Source of the DNA: Cherax quadricarinatus
Lineage: Eukaryota > Arthropoda > Malacostraca > Decapoda > Parastacidae
Reading direction: 5' to 3'
Length of the DNA: 64,000 bases
Assembly (NCBI RefSeq): GCF_038502225.1
Contig: NC_091372.1
Location: forward strand, 3,435,203 to 3,499,202
Shown piece by piece: positions 21,053 through 31,900 of this stretch. Both the position numbers and the translations under genes were made by a program. Below the pieces are notes generated by a model that was given only the letters and a program-made list of their open reading frames with translations, was not told the origin of the DNA and made no database searches. Each line of letters starts with the position of its first letter. Position 1 is the first letter of the stretch.

Positions 21053-23793
21053 ACAATCCAAACCAACCATCACACACCGATCCCTCTGTTTCCACCCCCC
21101 ACACCACAGTTACAGTATTAGAACAGAAGTTGAAGGTTTGGTTCACAAATGCAGATGGATTAACGAATAAACATGAGGAATGGCAAGAAAGAATCAATGA
21201 GAAGTCCCCAGACATCATAGCAGTTACAGAAACAAAACTCACGGAGACAATAACAGATGCAATCTTCCCACCAGGATACCAGATCATGAGGAAAGATAGA
21301 AGGGGCAGGGGGGGAGGTGGGGTTGCTCTGCTCGTAAAAAACAGATGGAAATTCGAGAAAATGGGAGGAATAGATGAGATGGGAGAAAGAGACTACATAG
21401 CAGGTACACTTCAGTCTGGGGAACACAAAGTGGTCATTGCAGTGATGTATAATACGCCACAGAACTGCAGGAGGCCAAGAGAGGAATATGAAGAGAGCAA
21501 CAGAGCAATGGTGGACACACTTGCTGAGGTGGCAAGAAGAGCTCACTCCAGCAGAGCAAAGTTGCTGGTTATGGGGGATTTCAACCACAGGGAGATTGAC
21601 TGGGAAAACCTGGAGCCACATGGGGGTCCTGAAACATGGAGGGCCAGGATGTTGGACGTAGCGCTGGAAAACCTCATGCACCAACATGTTAAGGACACTA
21701 CCAGAGTGAGAGGGGAGGATGAACCAGCAAGATTGGACCTTGTGTTCACCCTGGGCAGCTCAGATATTGAGGACATCAAGTATGAGAGTCCCCTAGGAGC
21801 TAGCGACCACGTGGTTCTGTGCTTTGAATACATAGTAGAGCTGCAAGTGGAGAGAATAACAGGAGTTGAATGGGAAAAGCCTGACTATAAAAGAGGGGAC
21901 TACATAGGGTTGAAGAACTTCCTGCGGGAGGTCCAGTGGGACAGAGAACTGGCAGGAAAGCCAGTAAATGAAATGATGGAATATGTAACAACAAAATGCA
22001 AGGAGGCAGTGGAAAGGTTTATTCCTAAGGGCAACAGTAACAACGGGAAGACCAGAACGAGCCCCTGGTTTACCCGACGGTGTAAGGAGGCAAAAACAAA
22101 GTGCAATAGAGAATGGAAAAAGTACAGAAGGCAGAGAACACACGAAAATAGGGAGATCAGTCGCAGAGCCAGGAATGAGTACGCACAGGTAAGGAGGGAG
22201 GCCCAGCGACAGTATGAAAATGACATAGCATCGAGAATCAAGACTGACCCGAAACTGTTGTATAGCCACATCAGGAGGAAGACAACAGTCAAAGACCAGG
22301 TGATCAGATTAAGGACAGAAGGTGGAGAACTCACAAGAAATGATCAGGAGGTATGTGAGGAGCTGAACAGGAGATTTAAGGAAGTTTTTACAGTAGAGAC
22401 AGGAAGGGCTGTGGGAAGACAGCACAGAAGGGAACATCAAGAGGGAATATACCAACAAGTGTTGGATGACATACGAACAACTGAGGAGGAGGTGAAGAAG
22501 CTCTTAAGTGACCTTGACACCTCAAACGCGATGGGACCGGACATCTCCCCATGGGTCCTTAGAGAAGGAACAGAGATGCTGTGCGTGCCTCTAACCACAA
22601 TCTTCAACACATCCCTTGAAACTGGGCAACTACCTGAGAAATGGAAGACAGCTAATGTAGTCCCCATATTTAAGAAAGGAAACAGAAACGAGGCACTAAA
22701 CTACAGACCTGTGTCTCTGACATGTATTGTGTGCAAAGCCATGGAGAAGATTATCAGGAGGAGAGTGGTCGAACACCTGGAAAGGAACAAGATTATAAAT
22801 GAAAACCAGCATGGGTTCATGGAAGGCAAATCTTGTATCACAAACCTCCTGGAGTTTTATGACAAGGTAACAGAAGTAAGACACGAGAGAGAGGGGTGGG
22901 TAGATTGCGTTTTCCTAGACTGCAGGAAGGCCTTTGACACAGTTCCCCACAAGAGATTAGTGCAGAAGCTGGAGGATCAGGCGCATGTAAAAGGGAGGGC
23001 ACTGCAATGGATAAGAGAATACCTGACAGGGAGGCAGCAACGAGTCATGGTACGTGAAGAGGTATCACAGTGGGCGCCTGTTACGAGCGGGGTCCCACAG
23101 GGGTCAGTTCTAGGACCAGTGCTATTTTTGATATATGTGAACGACATGATGGAAGGAATAGACTCTGAAGTGTCCCTGTTCGCAGATGACGTGAAGTTGA
23201 TGAGAAGAATTAAATCGGACGAGGATGAGGCAGGACTGCAAAGAGACCTGGACAGGCTGGACATGTGGTCCAGCAACTGGCTTCTCGAATTCAATCCAGC
23301 CAAATGCAAAGTCATGAAGATTGGGGAGGGGCAAAGAAGACCGCAGACAGAGTATAGGCTAGGTGGACAAAGACTACAGACCTCACTCAGGGAGAAAGAC
23401 CTTGGGGTGACCATAACACCGAGCACATCACCGGAGGCACACATCAACCAAATAACCCCTGCAGCATACGGGCGCCTGGCAAACCTGAAAATAGCGTTCC
23501 GATACCTTAATAAGGAATCGTTCAAGACACTGTACACTGTGTATGTTAGGCCCATACTGGAGTATGCAGCACCAGTCTGGAACCCACACCTGGTCAAGCA
23601 CGTCAAGAAGTTAGAGAAAGTACAAAGGTTTGCAACAAGGCTAGTCCCAGAGCTCAAGGGAATGTCGTACGAGGAAAGGTTAAGGGAAATCGGACTGACG
23701 ACACTGGAGGACAGAAGGGTCAGGGGAGACATGATAACGACATACAAGATACTGCGGGGAATAGACAAGGTGGACAGAGATAGGATGTTCTAG
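20749..23793 (+). CDS. LINE-A ORF2: endonuclease and reverse transcriptase
   Basis: A 1014-residue open frame. Roughly the first 120 residues overlap ORF1 in another frame and are probably not translated; the protein likely starts near residue 120. Endonuclease: KVWFTNADGLTNK (129), VTETKL (159), MGDFN (275) and SDH (352-354). Reverse transcriptase: NYRPVSLTCIVCKAMEKII, FLDCRKAFDTVPHKRLVQKL, TSGVPQGSVLGPVLFLIYVN and LFADDVKLM (FADD 811-814). A CAG-to-TAG change at 23791-23793 stops it. The frame then stays open for 67 more codons to TAG at 23995-23997, and the other copies have CAG there. It is otherwise intact. Confidence 0.9.
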   Translation: MVHKEKESASQSNFQGRINPNHDPAGESTAERQAGVPECVPRSRQNTGQKEDNERESSKTKGEMGGNEKGEQNNPGSNGRTSAPPRNTCRRTPVTTPPRQLNNPNQPSHTDPSVSTPHTTVTVLEQKLKVWFTNADGLTNKHEEWQERINEKSPDIIAVTETKLTETITDAIFPPGYQIMRKDRRGRGGGGVALLVKNRWKFEKMGGIDEMGERDYIAGTLQSGEHKVVIAVMYNTPQNCRRPREEYEESNRAMVDTLAEVARRAHSSRAKLLVMGDFNHREIDWENLEPHGGPETWRARMLDVALENLMHQHVKDTTRVRGEDEPARLDLVFTLGSSDIEDIKYESPLGASDHVVLCFEYIVELQVERITGVEWEKPDYKRGDYIGLKNFLREVQWDRELAGKPVNEMMEYVTTKCKEAVERFIPKGNSNNGKTRTSPWFTRRCKEAKTKCNREWKKYRRQRTHENREISRRARNEYAQVRREAQRQYENDIASRIKTDPKLLYSHIRRKTTVKDQVIRLRTEGGELTRNDQEVCEELNRRFKEVFTVETGRAVGRQHRREHQEGIYQQVLDDIRTTEEEVKKLLSDLDTSNAMGPDISPWVLREGTEMLCVPLTTIFNTSLETGQLPEKWKTANVVPIFKKGNRNEALNYRPVSLTCIVCKAMEKIIRRRVVEHLERNKIINENQHGFMEGKSCITNLLEFYDKVTEVRHEREGWVDCVFLDCRKAFDTVPHKRLVQKLEDQAHVKGRALQWIREYLTGRQQRVMVREEVSQWAPVTSGVPQGSVLGPVLFLIYVNDMMEGIDSEVSLFADDVKLMRRIKSDEDEAGLQRDLDRLDMWSSNWLLEFNPAKCKVMKIGEGQRRPQTEYRLGGQRLQTSLREKDLGVTITPSTSPEAHINQITPAAYGRLANLKIAFRYLNKESFKTLYTVYVRPILEYAAPVWNPHLVKHVKKLEKVQRFATRLVPELKGMSYEERLREIGLTTLEDRRVRGDMITTYKILRGIDKVDRDRMF

Positions 23794-24062
23794 AGAGGGG
23801 ACACAGGGACAAGGGGTCACAACTGGAAGCTGAAGACTCAGACGAGTCACAGGGACGTTAGGAAGTATTTCTTCAGTCATAGAGTTGTCAGCAAGTGGAA
23901 TAGCCTAGCAAGTGAAGTAGTGGAGGCAGGAACCATACATAGTTTTAAGAAGAGGTATGACAAAGCTCAGGAAGCAGAGAGAGAGAGGATCCAGTAGCGA
24001 TCAGTGAAGAGGCGGGGCCAGGAGCTGAGTCTCGACCCCTGCAACCACAATTAGGTGAGCAA

Positions 24063-24191
24063 TTAGGTGAGCACACACACACACACACACACACACAGTG
24101 AAGAGGCGGGGCCAGGAGCTCGGACTCGACCCCCGCAACCTCAACTAGGTGAGTACAACTAGGTGAGTACACACACATACACACACATACA

Positions 24192-24258
<67 letters not shown>

Positions 24259-24265
24259 TCACACA
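24063..24265 (+). repeat. (AC)n with a solo LINE-A tail
   Basis: (AC)n at about 24071-24098 is followed by a ~65-bp LINE-A 3' tail (GTGAAGAGGCGGGGCCAGG, then two ACTAGGTGAGTACA) and another ~95-bp (AC)n. The tail has no upstream LINE sequence. Confidence 0.9.
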
Positions 24266-25190
24266 CACACATAACGGAAGGGATAGACTCGGAAGTGTCC
24301 TTGTTTGCAGATGATGCGAAGTTAATGAGAAGAATCAAATCGGATGAGGCTCAGGCAGGACTACAAAGAGACCTGGGCAGGCTACAAGCCTGGTCCAGCA
24401 ACTGGCTCCTTGAATTTAACCCTGCCAAATGCAAAGTCATGAAGATTGGGGAAGGGCAAAGAAGACCGCAGACACAATATAGTTTAGATGGCCAAAGACT
24501 GCAAACCTCACTCAAGGAAAAAGATCTGGGGGTGAGTATAACACCGAGCATATCTCCTGAGGCGCACATCAATCAGATAACTGCTGCAGCATACGGGCGC
24601 CTGGCAAACCTACGGATAGCGTTCCGATACCTCAGTAAGGATTCGTTTAAGACTCTGTATACCATTTACGTCAGGCCCATACTGGAGTATGCAGCACCAG
24701 TTTGGAATCCACAATTAGTCAAGCACGTCAAGAAATTAGAGAAAGTGCTAAGGTTTGCAACAAGACTAGTCCCAGAGCTACGGGGATTGTCCTACGAAGA
24801 AAGGTTGAGGGAAATCGGCCTGACGACACTGGATGACAGGAGGGTCAGGGGAGACATGATAACGACATATAAAATACTGCGCGGAATAGACAAGGTGGAC
24901 AAAGACGGTATGTTCCAGAGAAGGGACACAGACACAAGAGGTCACAATTGGAAGTTGAAGACTCAGATGAATCAAAAGGATGTTAGGAAGTATTTCTTCA
25001 GTCATAGAGTAGTCAGGCCGTGGAATAGCCTAGAAAGTGACGTAGTGGAGGCAGGAACCATACATAGTTTTAAGGCGAGGTATGATAGAGCTCATGGGGC
25101 AGGGAGAGAGAGGACCTAGTAGCAATCAGCGAAGAGGCGGGGCCAGGAGCTGTGAATCGACCCCTGCAACCACAAATAGGTGAGTACACA
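24266..25190 (+). mobile_element. LINE-A copy, 5'-truncated, open C-terminal frame
   Basis: It starts at the equivalent of 23150 in copy 2, about 10 codons before FADD. It keeps an uninterrupted frame to TAG at 25117-25119, including SLFADDAKLM, LEYAAPVWNPQLVKHVKKLE and RKYFFSHRVVRPWNSLES. At the copy-2 nonsense site it reads CAG. It lacks most of the reverse transcriptase, so it is inactive. It ends in AATAGGTGAGTAC and (AC)n, and begins inside (AC)n. Confidence 0.9.
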
Positions 25191-25318
25191 CACACACACG
25201 GTTCAGGGAGAGTGACCTAGTAGCGACCAGTGAAGAGGCGGGGCCAAGAGCTTGGACTCGACCCTTGCAACCTCAACTAGGTGAGTACACACACACACAC
25301 ACATACGCACACACACAT

Positions 25319-25383
<65 letters not shown>

Positions 25384-25452
25384 GGTGAAGAGGCGGGGCC
25401 AGGAGCTAGGACTCGACCCCTGCAACCACAAATAGGTGAGTACAAATAGGTG

Positions 25453-25499
<47 letters not shown>

Positions 25500-25545
25500 T
25501 CGACCCCCGCAACCTGAACTAGGTGAGTACACACACACACACGTG
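25191..25545 (+). repeat. Three solo LINE-A tails separated by (AC)n
   Basis: Tails at about 25200-25287, 25383-25457 and 25497-25530 each carry all or part of GGCGGGGCCAGGAGCT, then TCGACCC(C)TGCAACC and TAGGTGAGTAC. (AC)n tracts of about 30-80 bp lie between them. Confidence 0.92.
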
Positions 25546-25631
25546 AAGCAGTATCGCTAAATAGTGCTCCCATAATTTAGTGTTCTAGTGGCTGTCCTAA
25601 GATATTATTAGCGGTCATCGTACGTGAGTGA

Positions 25632-27785
25632 ATCAGTGAACATACCTACAAGAGTGTAATAACTTTCAAGACAGCATTAGCATTAGCAAACATTGATTGG
25701 CACACTGAGCTAGAAATCAATACAGATATTGACGAATGTATTAATAATTTTCTAAAAAAGACTCAATACCTCTATAACAAGCACTGCCCTAAAAAAACTA
25801 AGCAGATGACAGCTAAGAGACTGAACAGTCCCTGGCTAACACCCAGCATTCTCAAATCCATAAATACAAAACACCAATATGAAAAACAGTACAGAATGGG
25901 TCACATAACCAGAGACCAAACAAAACGTTACTCGTCAATCCTAACCAGCCTGATAAGAAGGGCAAAAAAATTGTATTATGAGAACAGATTATCCAACTTA
26001 CGAGGTGATATAAAAAAGACCTGGAAAACCCTATCAGAAATTCTGGGAACAAAAAAGATATCACGAAATAGCGAAATAAAATTAGCAAAATCAGATGAAC
26101 CCCAACTCCCACCAACAGAAACAGCAAACAGACTCAATGATTTCTTCTCCACTATAGGACAAAACCTTGCCAATAAAATCCCAAGCTCAGATACCCCACC
26201 AAATGACTACCTCACCGGCAACTACCCGAACACACTGTTCCTAGCTCCGACTAACCCATACGAAGTCTCCCTTATTATCAACGCACTAAAAAACAAGGCA
26301 GGAGATTTAAATACCTTACCACCCTTTATATACAAAAAAGTGTCACAAGTGCTATCACCAATCATTGCAACACTCTTTAACAAATCCATTGAATCCTCCA
26401 CCTTCCCTACAGTACTCAAAATAGCAAGGGTCACCCCGATCCACAAAGGAGGAGACCAAACAGAGTTGAATAACTATAGGCCAATATCCAACTTACACCC
26501 TCTCTCAAAAATCTTCGAAAAATTAATTCATAAACGAATCTACTCCTACCTTATCTCCCAAAACATACTCAACCCCTGCCAATTTGGATTCAGGCCTAAT
26601 AAAAATACTAATGATGCTATTATACACATGCTAGAACATATATACACTGCAATAGAGAAAAAAGAAGTCCCACTGGGGATCTTCATTGACTTACGTAAAG
26701 CTTTTGATACAGTTGACCATGACTTGCTCCACGTAAAATTATCACACTATGGTATAAGAGGGCACTCCCTCAACTACCTCAAGTCATACCTCAGCAACAG
26801 AAGCCAATATGTGTACGCAAATGGGGCAAACTCTTCTGCACAACCAATTACAGTTGGTGTCCCACAGGGAAGTGTCCTTGGCCCTCTTCTCTTTCTCCTA
26901 TACATAAATGACCTACCAAATGCTTCTCAATTACTCAAACCCACACTATTTGCTGATGACACAACATACGTCTTCTCCCACCCGAGCCCAGTCACGCTAG
27001 CCAATACTGTAAATACAGAATTACAGAAAATATCTACCTGGATGAGTACTAACAAACTTACACTAAACATTGACAAAACCTACTTCATTCAGTTTGGTAA
27101 CAGAGCTACAGATGTCCCTCTTAACATAATGATAAACGGATCACCTATCACAAAGCTAACAGAGGGAAAATTCTTAGGAATCCACCTTGATAATAGACTC
27201 AAATTTCATACACATATACAACAAATTTCTAAGAAAATTTCCAAGACTGTAGGCATACTATCGAAGATACGGTACTATGCTCCACAGTCAGCCCTCCTGG
27301 CCCTATATCACTCTCTTATTTACCCCTATCTCACCTATGGAATTTGTGCATGGGGCTCAACAACAAGTAACCATCTCAGACCACTAATTACCCAACAAAA
27401 GGCTGCAGTTAGAATGATAACAAATTCTCACTACAGGCAGCACACTCCACCAATATTCAATACACTCAACCTACTCACCATACAAAACATCCATACTTAT
27501 TACTGCACCTATTACATACATAGAACACTCAACTCTGATATTAACCCTCCCCTCAAACATCTCCTTGCCAACCTCAACAGAACACATGACCATAACACAA
27601 GGCACAGATCACTCTTTGATATTCCTCGTGTCCATCTCACGCTATGCAAAAACTCAATGCACATAAAAGGCCCTAAAATCTGGAATTCATTACCTGTTAA
27701 TATAAAAGAAACACTACCTGTTTATAAATTCAAGTCTCTTCTCAAAGATCACTTACTCACCCAAAACCAAATAAATACTGAATAA
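25632..27785 (+). CDS. LINE-E reverse transcriptase, open C-terminal part of ORF2
   Basis: The frame is open from 25632 to the TAA at 27783-27785; the first ATG is at 25806 and gives 659 residues. From that ATG, the linker has RLNSPWLTPSILKSINTK, followed by NYRPISNLHPLSKIFEKLIH (about 225), FIDLRKAFDTVDHDLLHVKL (about 297), VGVPQGSVLGPLLFLLYIND (about 355) and LFADDTTYV (FADD 382-385). The C-terminal conserved block is YPYLTYGICAWGST. No stop or shift is seen, so this copy is young, but without the endonuclease it is not autonomous. The ATG at 25806 is internal to the original protein and probably not a real start. Confidence 0.9.
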   Translation: MSEHTYKSVITFKTALALANIDWHTELEINTDIDECINNFLKKTQYLYNKHCPKKTKQMTAKRLNSPWLTPSILKSINTKHQYEKQYRMGHITRDQTKRYSSILTSLIRRAKKLYYENRLSNLRGDIKKTWKTLSEILGTKKISRNSEIKLAKSDEPQLPPTETANRLNDFFSTIGQNLANKIPSSDTPPNDYLTGNYPNTLFLAPTNPYEVSLIINALKNKAGDLNTLPPFIYKKVSQVLSPIIATLFNKSIESSTFPTVLKIARVTPIHKGGDQTELNNYRPISNLHPLSKIFEKLIHKRIYSYLISQNILNPCQFGFRPNKNTNDAIIHMLEHIYTAIEKKEVPLGIFIDLRKAFDTVDHDLLHVKLSHYGIRGHSLNYLKSYLSNRSQYVYANGANSSAQPITVGVPQGSVLGPLLFLLYINDLPNASQLLKPTLFADDTTYVFSHPSPVTLANTVNTELQKISTWMSTNKLTLNIDKTYFIQFGNRATDVPLNIMINGSPITKLTEGKFLGIHLDNRLKFHTHIQQISKKISKTVGILSKIRYYAPQSALLALYHSLIYPYLTYGICAWGSTTSNHLRPLITQQKAAVRMITNSHYRQHTPPIFNTLNLLTIQNIHTYYCTYYIHRTLNSDINPPLKHLLANLNRTHDHNTRHRSLFDIPRVHLTLCKNSMHIKGPKIWNSLPVNIKETLPVYKFKSLLKDHLLTQNQINTE

Positions 27786-28165
27786 CTGAACCTTATAAAT
27801 TGTATATCTTAAATGTTTCTCACAATTATATCACATAAATGTTAAACCTAAAACCCAATCTAACTTTATTATTTTTTAAATTCACTACCTAACAGAATAC
27901 TCCATTCTACTGAATTTACAACAATGTAAGCAACCATATGACCTGTCTTTGTAATACTCACTTGAGCTTTATAGTAATCAGTTTACATTAATGTTTTTCA
28001 CTGATTTCATCATTGCTTAGTTCATCTTAAGTTAATTTTAAGCCAGCCCGTAATGCCATGCATAGTATAAGTGGCTTTGGCATGCTGCTCTTATCTGTAT
28101 TTTTTTTGTACCTCTGTAAGTGTGCTCAAATTATAAATAAATAAATAAAATAAATAAATAAGATC
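25655..28165 (+). mobile_element. LINE-E, 5'-truncated jockey-superfamily element
   Basis: The coding region (25632-27785) is followed by a ~350-bp 3' UTR and a tail of TAAA-type repeats at 28133-28162. The endonuclease half of ORF2 is missing; recognisable LINE sequence starts near 25660. No ORF1 is present. It is unrelated at sequence level to families A-D apart from the reverse transcriptase motifs. Confidence 0.88.
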
Positions 28166-28930
28166 AAGAATTTTACAATTTAAATATGAATGAATGGTGA
28201 GTGAGGGAGGGTAGCAGTCAGCTGATCAGGCTGCTGGCCGCAGTGTTGACACAAAATATCCAAACAGTTAATTGGGTTAACGGTGTTATCTGAAATATTA
28301 ACAAATACATATGTTAGTTGGTTATAAAAGCAGTGTAGTGATAAGGTCATAAAAGAGTGATTAAGTAAATACTGAAAGTAAGAAAAAATTAGTCAATCCC
28401 CAGCTGTTGGTGTTGTGAAGGTAGCTAACATCATCAGACTTGTTATGACCATAATACTGTACTAAAGAAAAAAGAGGGAATACCAAGTCTTAAAAGAAAA
28501 ATAAAATAAAAACCTGAATGCTTGATAAAGTTCCTGAAGGAGTTACAAAATTGAAGGAGTTGATAGCATTCGACCAGCAGGAACCTCCATTGTTGTGCAG
28601 ACGACATCACTTGCCTATTTGTGGTTAATTTTGGTTAGTGTCTAAAGTCTCAGTGTCTCGCCCTGCTGGTTGTATGCTATACCATCTCTCTCTCCCTATT
28701 TCAGTATCAGGAGATAGATAGTGGTAACCCTGATAATGTTTAGTAAATTATCTAAATATCTCCAGAAGAGTTATGTAGCCTAGTGACCCCCCCTGACAAC
28801 GGCAAGTTAGTAAACAAATACGCACATACAAACACACGGGTTCACCAGTAATTATTATAATAAACATTAGTATATATTAATAAGGAATTGAGTGAGAAAA
28901 AATAATCCTATAATCTTCAAAAAGTAAAGT
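28166..28930. other. Unassigned non-coding sequence
   Basis: I see no gene, RNA or repeat that I can name between LINE-E and the 40-bp satellite. Confidence 0.5.
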
Positions 28931-31900
28931 AGCCTAGTGTGCGGAGATCTGGGTCGGGAGAGTACCGGTGAAACAACAACACAAAAGATGGGGGTCGGGA
29001 GAGTACCGGTGAACCAAGAACAACAAAGATGGGGGTCGGGAGAGTACCGGTGAACCAACAACAATAAAGATGGGGGTCGGGAGAGTACCGGTGAACCAAG
29101 AACAACAAAGATGGGGGTCGGGAGAGTACCGGTGAACCAAGAACAACAAAGATGGGGGTCGGGAGAGTACCGGTGAACCAACAACAACAAAGATGGGGGT
29201 CGGGAGAGTACCGGTGAACCAAGAACAACAAAGATGGGGGTCGGGAGAGTACCGGTGAACCAGCAACAACAAAGATGGGGGTCGGGAGAGTACCGGTGAA
29301 CCAAGAACAACAAAGATGGGGGTCGGGAGAGTACCGGTGAACCAAGAACAACAAAGATGGGGGTCGGGAGAGTACCGGTGAACCAACAACAACAAAGATG
29401 GGGGTCGGGAGAGTACCGGTGAACCAAGAACAACAAAGATGGGGGTCGGGAGAGTACCGGTGAACCAAGAACAACAAAGATGGGGGTCGGGAGAGTACCG
29501 GTGAACCAACAACAAAGATGGGGGTCGGGAGAGTACCGGTGAACCAAGAACAACAAAGATGGGGGTCGGGAGAGTACCGGTGAACCAAGAACAACAAAGA
29601 TCTGGGTCGGGAGAGTACCGGTGAACCAAGAACAACAAAGATGGGGGTCGGGAGAGTACCGGTGAACCAACAACAACAAAGATGGGGGTCGGGAGAGTAC
29701 CGGTGAACCAACAACAACAAAGATGGGGGTCTGGAGAGTACCGGTGAACCAACAACAACAAAGATGGGGGTCGGGAGAGTACCGGTGAACCAGCAACAAC
29801 AAAGATGGGGGTCGGGAGAGTACCGGTGAACCAAGAACAACAAAGATGGGGGTCGGGAGAGTACCGGTGAACCAAGAACAACAAAGATGGGGGTCGGGAG
29901 AGTACCGGTGAACCAAGAACAACAAAGATGGGGGTCGGGAGAGTACCGGTGAACCAAGAACAACAAAGATGGGGGTCGGGAGAGTACCGGTGAACCAAGA
30001 ACAACAAAGATGGGGGTCGGGAGAGTACCGGTGAACCAACAACAAAGATGGGAGTCGGGAGAGTACCGGTGAACCAAGAACAACAAAGATGGGGGTCGGG
30101 AGAGTACCGGTGAACCAAGAACAACAAAGATGGGGGTCGGGAGAGTACCGGTGAACCAAGAACAACAAAGATGGGGGTCGGGAGAGTACCGGTGAACCAA
30201 GAACAACAAAGATGGGGGTCGGGAGAGTACCGGTGAACCAACAACAACAAAGATGGGGGTCGGGAGAGTACCGGTGAACCAAGAACAACAAAGATGGGGG
30301 TCGGGAGAGTACCGGTGAACCAAGAACAACAAAGATGGGGGTCGGGAGAGTACCGGTGAACCAAGAACAACAAAGATGGGGGTCGGGAGAGTACCGGTGA
30401 ACCAAGAACAACAAAGATGGGGGTCGGGAGAGTACCGGTGAACCAACAACAACAAAGATGGGGGTCGGGAGAGTACCGGTGAACCAAGAACAACAAAGAT
30501 GGGGGTCGGGAGAGTACCGGTGAACCAAGAACAACAAAGATGGGGGTCGGGAGAGTACCGGTGAACCAACAACAAAGATGGGGGTCGGGAGAGTACCGGT
30601 GAACCAACAACAAAGATGGGGGTCGGGAGAGTACCGGTGAACCAAGAACAACAAAGATGGGGGTCGGGAGAGTACCGGTGAACCAACAACAAAGATGGGG
30701 GTCGGGAGAGTACCGGTGAACCAACAACAAAGATGGGGGTCGGGAGAGTACCGGTGAACCAAGAACAACAAAGATGGGGGTCGGGAGAGTACCGGTGAAC
30801 CAAGAACAACAAAGATGGGGGTCGGGAGAGTACCGGTGAACCAAGAACAACAAAGATCTGGGCCGGGAGAGTACCGGTGAACCAAGAACAACAAAGATCT
30901 GGGCCGGGAGAGTACCGGTGAACCAAGAACAACAAAGATCCCGGCGGGAGAGTACCGGTGAGCCAAGAACAACAAAGATCCGGGCCGGGAGAGTACCGGT
31001 GAACCAAGAACAACAAAGATCCGGGCCGGGAGAGTACCGGTGAACCAAGAACAACAAAGATCCGGGCCGGGAGAGTACCGGTGAACCAAGAACAACAAAG
31101 ATCCGGGCCGGGAGAGTACCGGTGAACCAAGAACAAAGATCCGGGCCGGGAGAGTACCGGTGAACCAAGAACAACAAAGATCTGGGCTGGGAGAGTACAG
31201 GTGAACCAAGAACAACAAAGATCCGGGCCGGGAGAGTACCGGTGAACCAAGAACAACAAAGATCCGGGCCGGGAGAGTACCGGTGAACCAAGAACAACAA
31301 AGATCTGGGCCGGGAGAGTACCGGTGAACCAAGAACAACAAAGATCTGGGCTGGGAGAGTATCGGTGAACCAAGAACAACAAAGATCCGGGCTGGGAGAG
31401 TACCGGTGAACCAAGAACAACAAAGATCTGGGCCGGGAGAGTACCGGTGAACCAAGAACAACAAAGATCTGGGCTGGGAGAGTACCGGTGAACCAAGAAC
31501 AACAATGATCTGGGCTGGGAGAGTACCGGTGAACCAAGAACAACAAAGATCCGGGCCGGGAGAGTACCGGTGAACCAAGAACAACAAAGATCCGGGCTGG
31601 AGAGTACCGGTGAACCAAGAACAACAAAGATCTGGGCCGGGAGAGTACCGGTGAACCAAGAACAACAAAGATCTGGGCCGGGAGAGTACCGGTGAACCAA
31701 GAACAACAAAGATCTGGGCTGGGAGAGTACCGGTGAACCAAGAACAACAAAGATCTGGGCTGGGAGAGTACAGGTGAACCAAGAACAACAAAGATCCGGG
31801 CCGGGAGAGTACCGGTGAACCAAGAACAACAAAGATCCGGGCCGGGAGAGTACCGGTGAACCAAGAACAACAAAGATCTGGGCCGGGAGAGTACCGGTGA

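Larger units (their letters stand above)
20028..24062 (+). mobile_element. LINE-A copy 2, nearly full length
   Basis: The order is ORF1 (about 20030-21052), ORF2 (about 21100-23997), then a short 3' tail with GGCGGGGCCAGGAGCTGAG and AATTAGGTGAGCA before (AC)n. It is the best-preserved LINE-A in the window, with one late nonsense mutation in ORF2 and a broken ORF1. The family is of jockey/CR1-superfamily type. Its 5' end abuts the C-rich tract. Confidence 0.9.
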
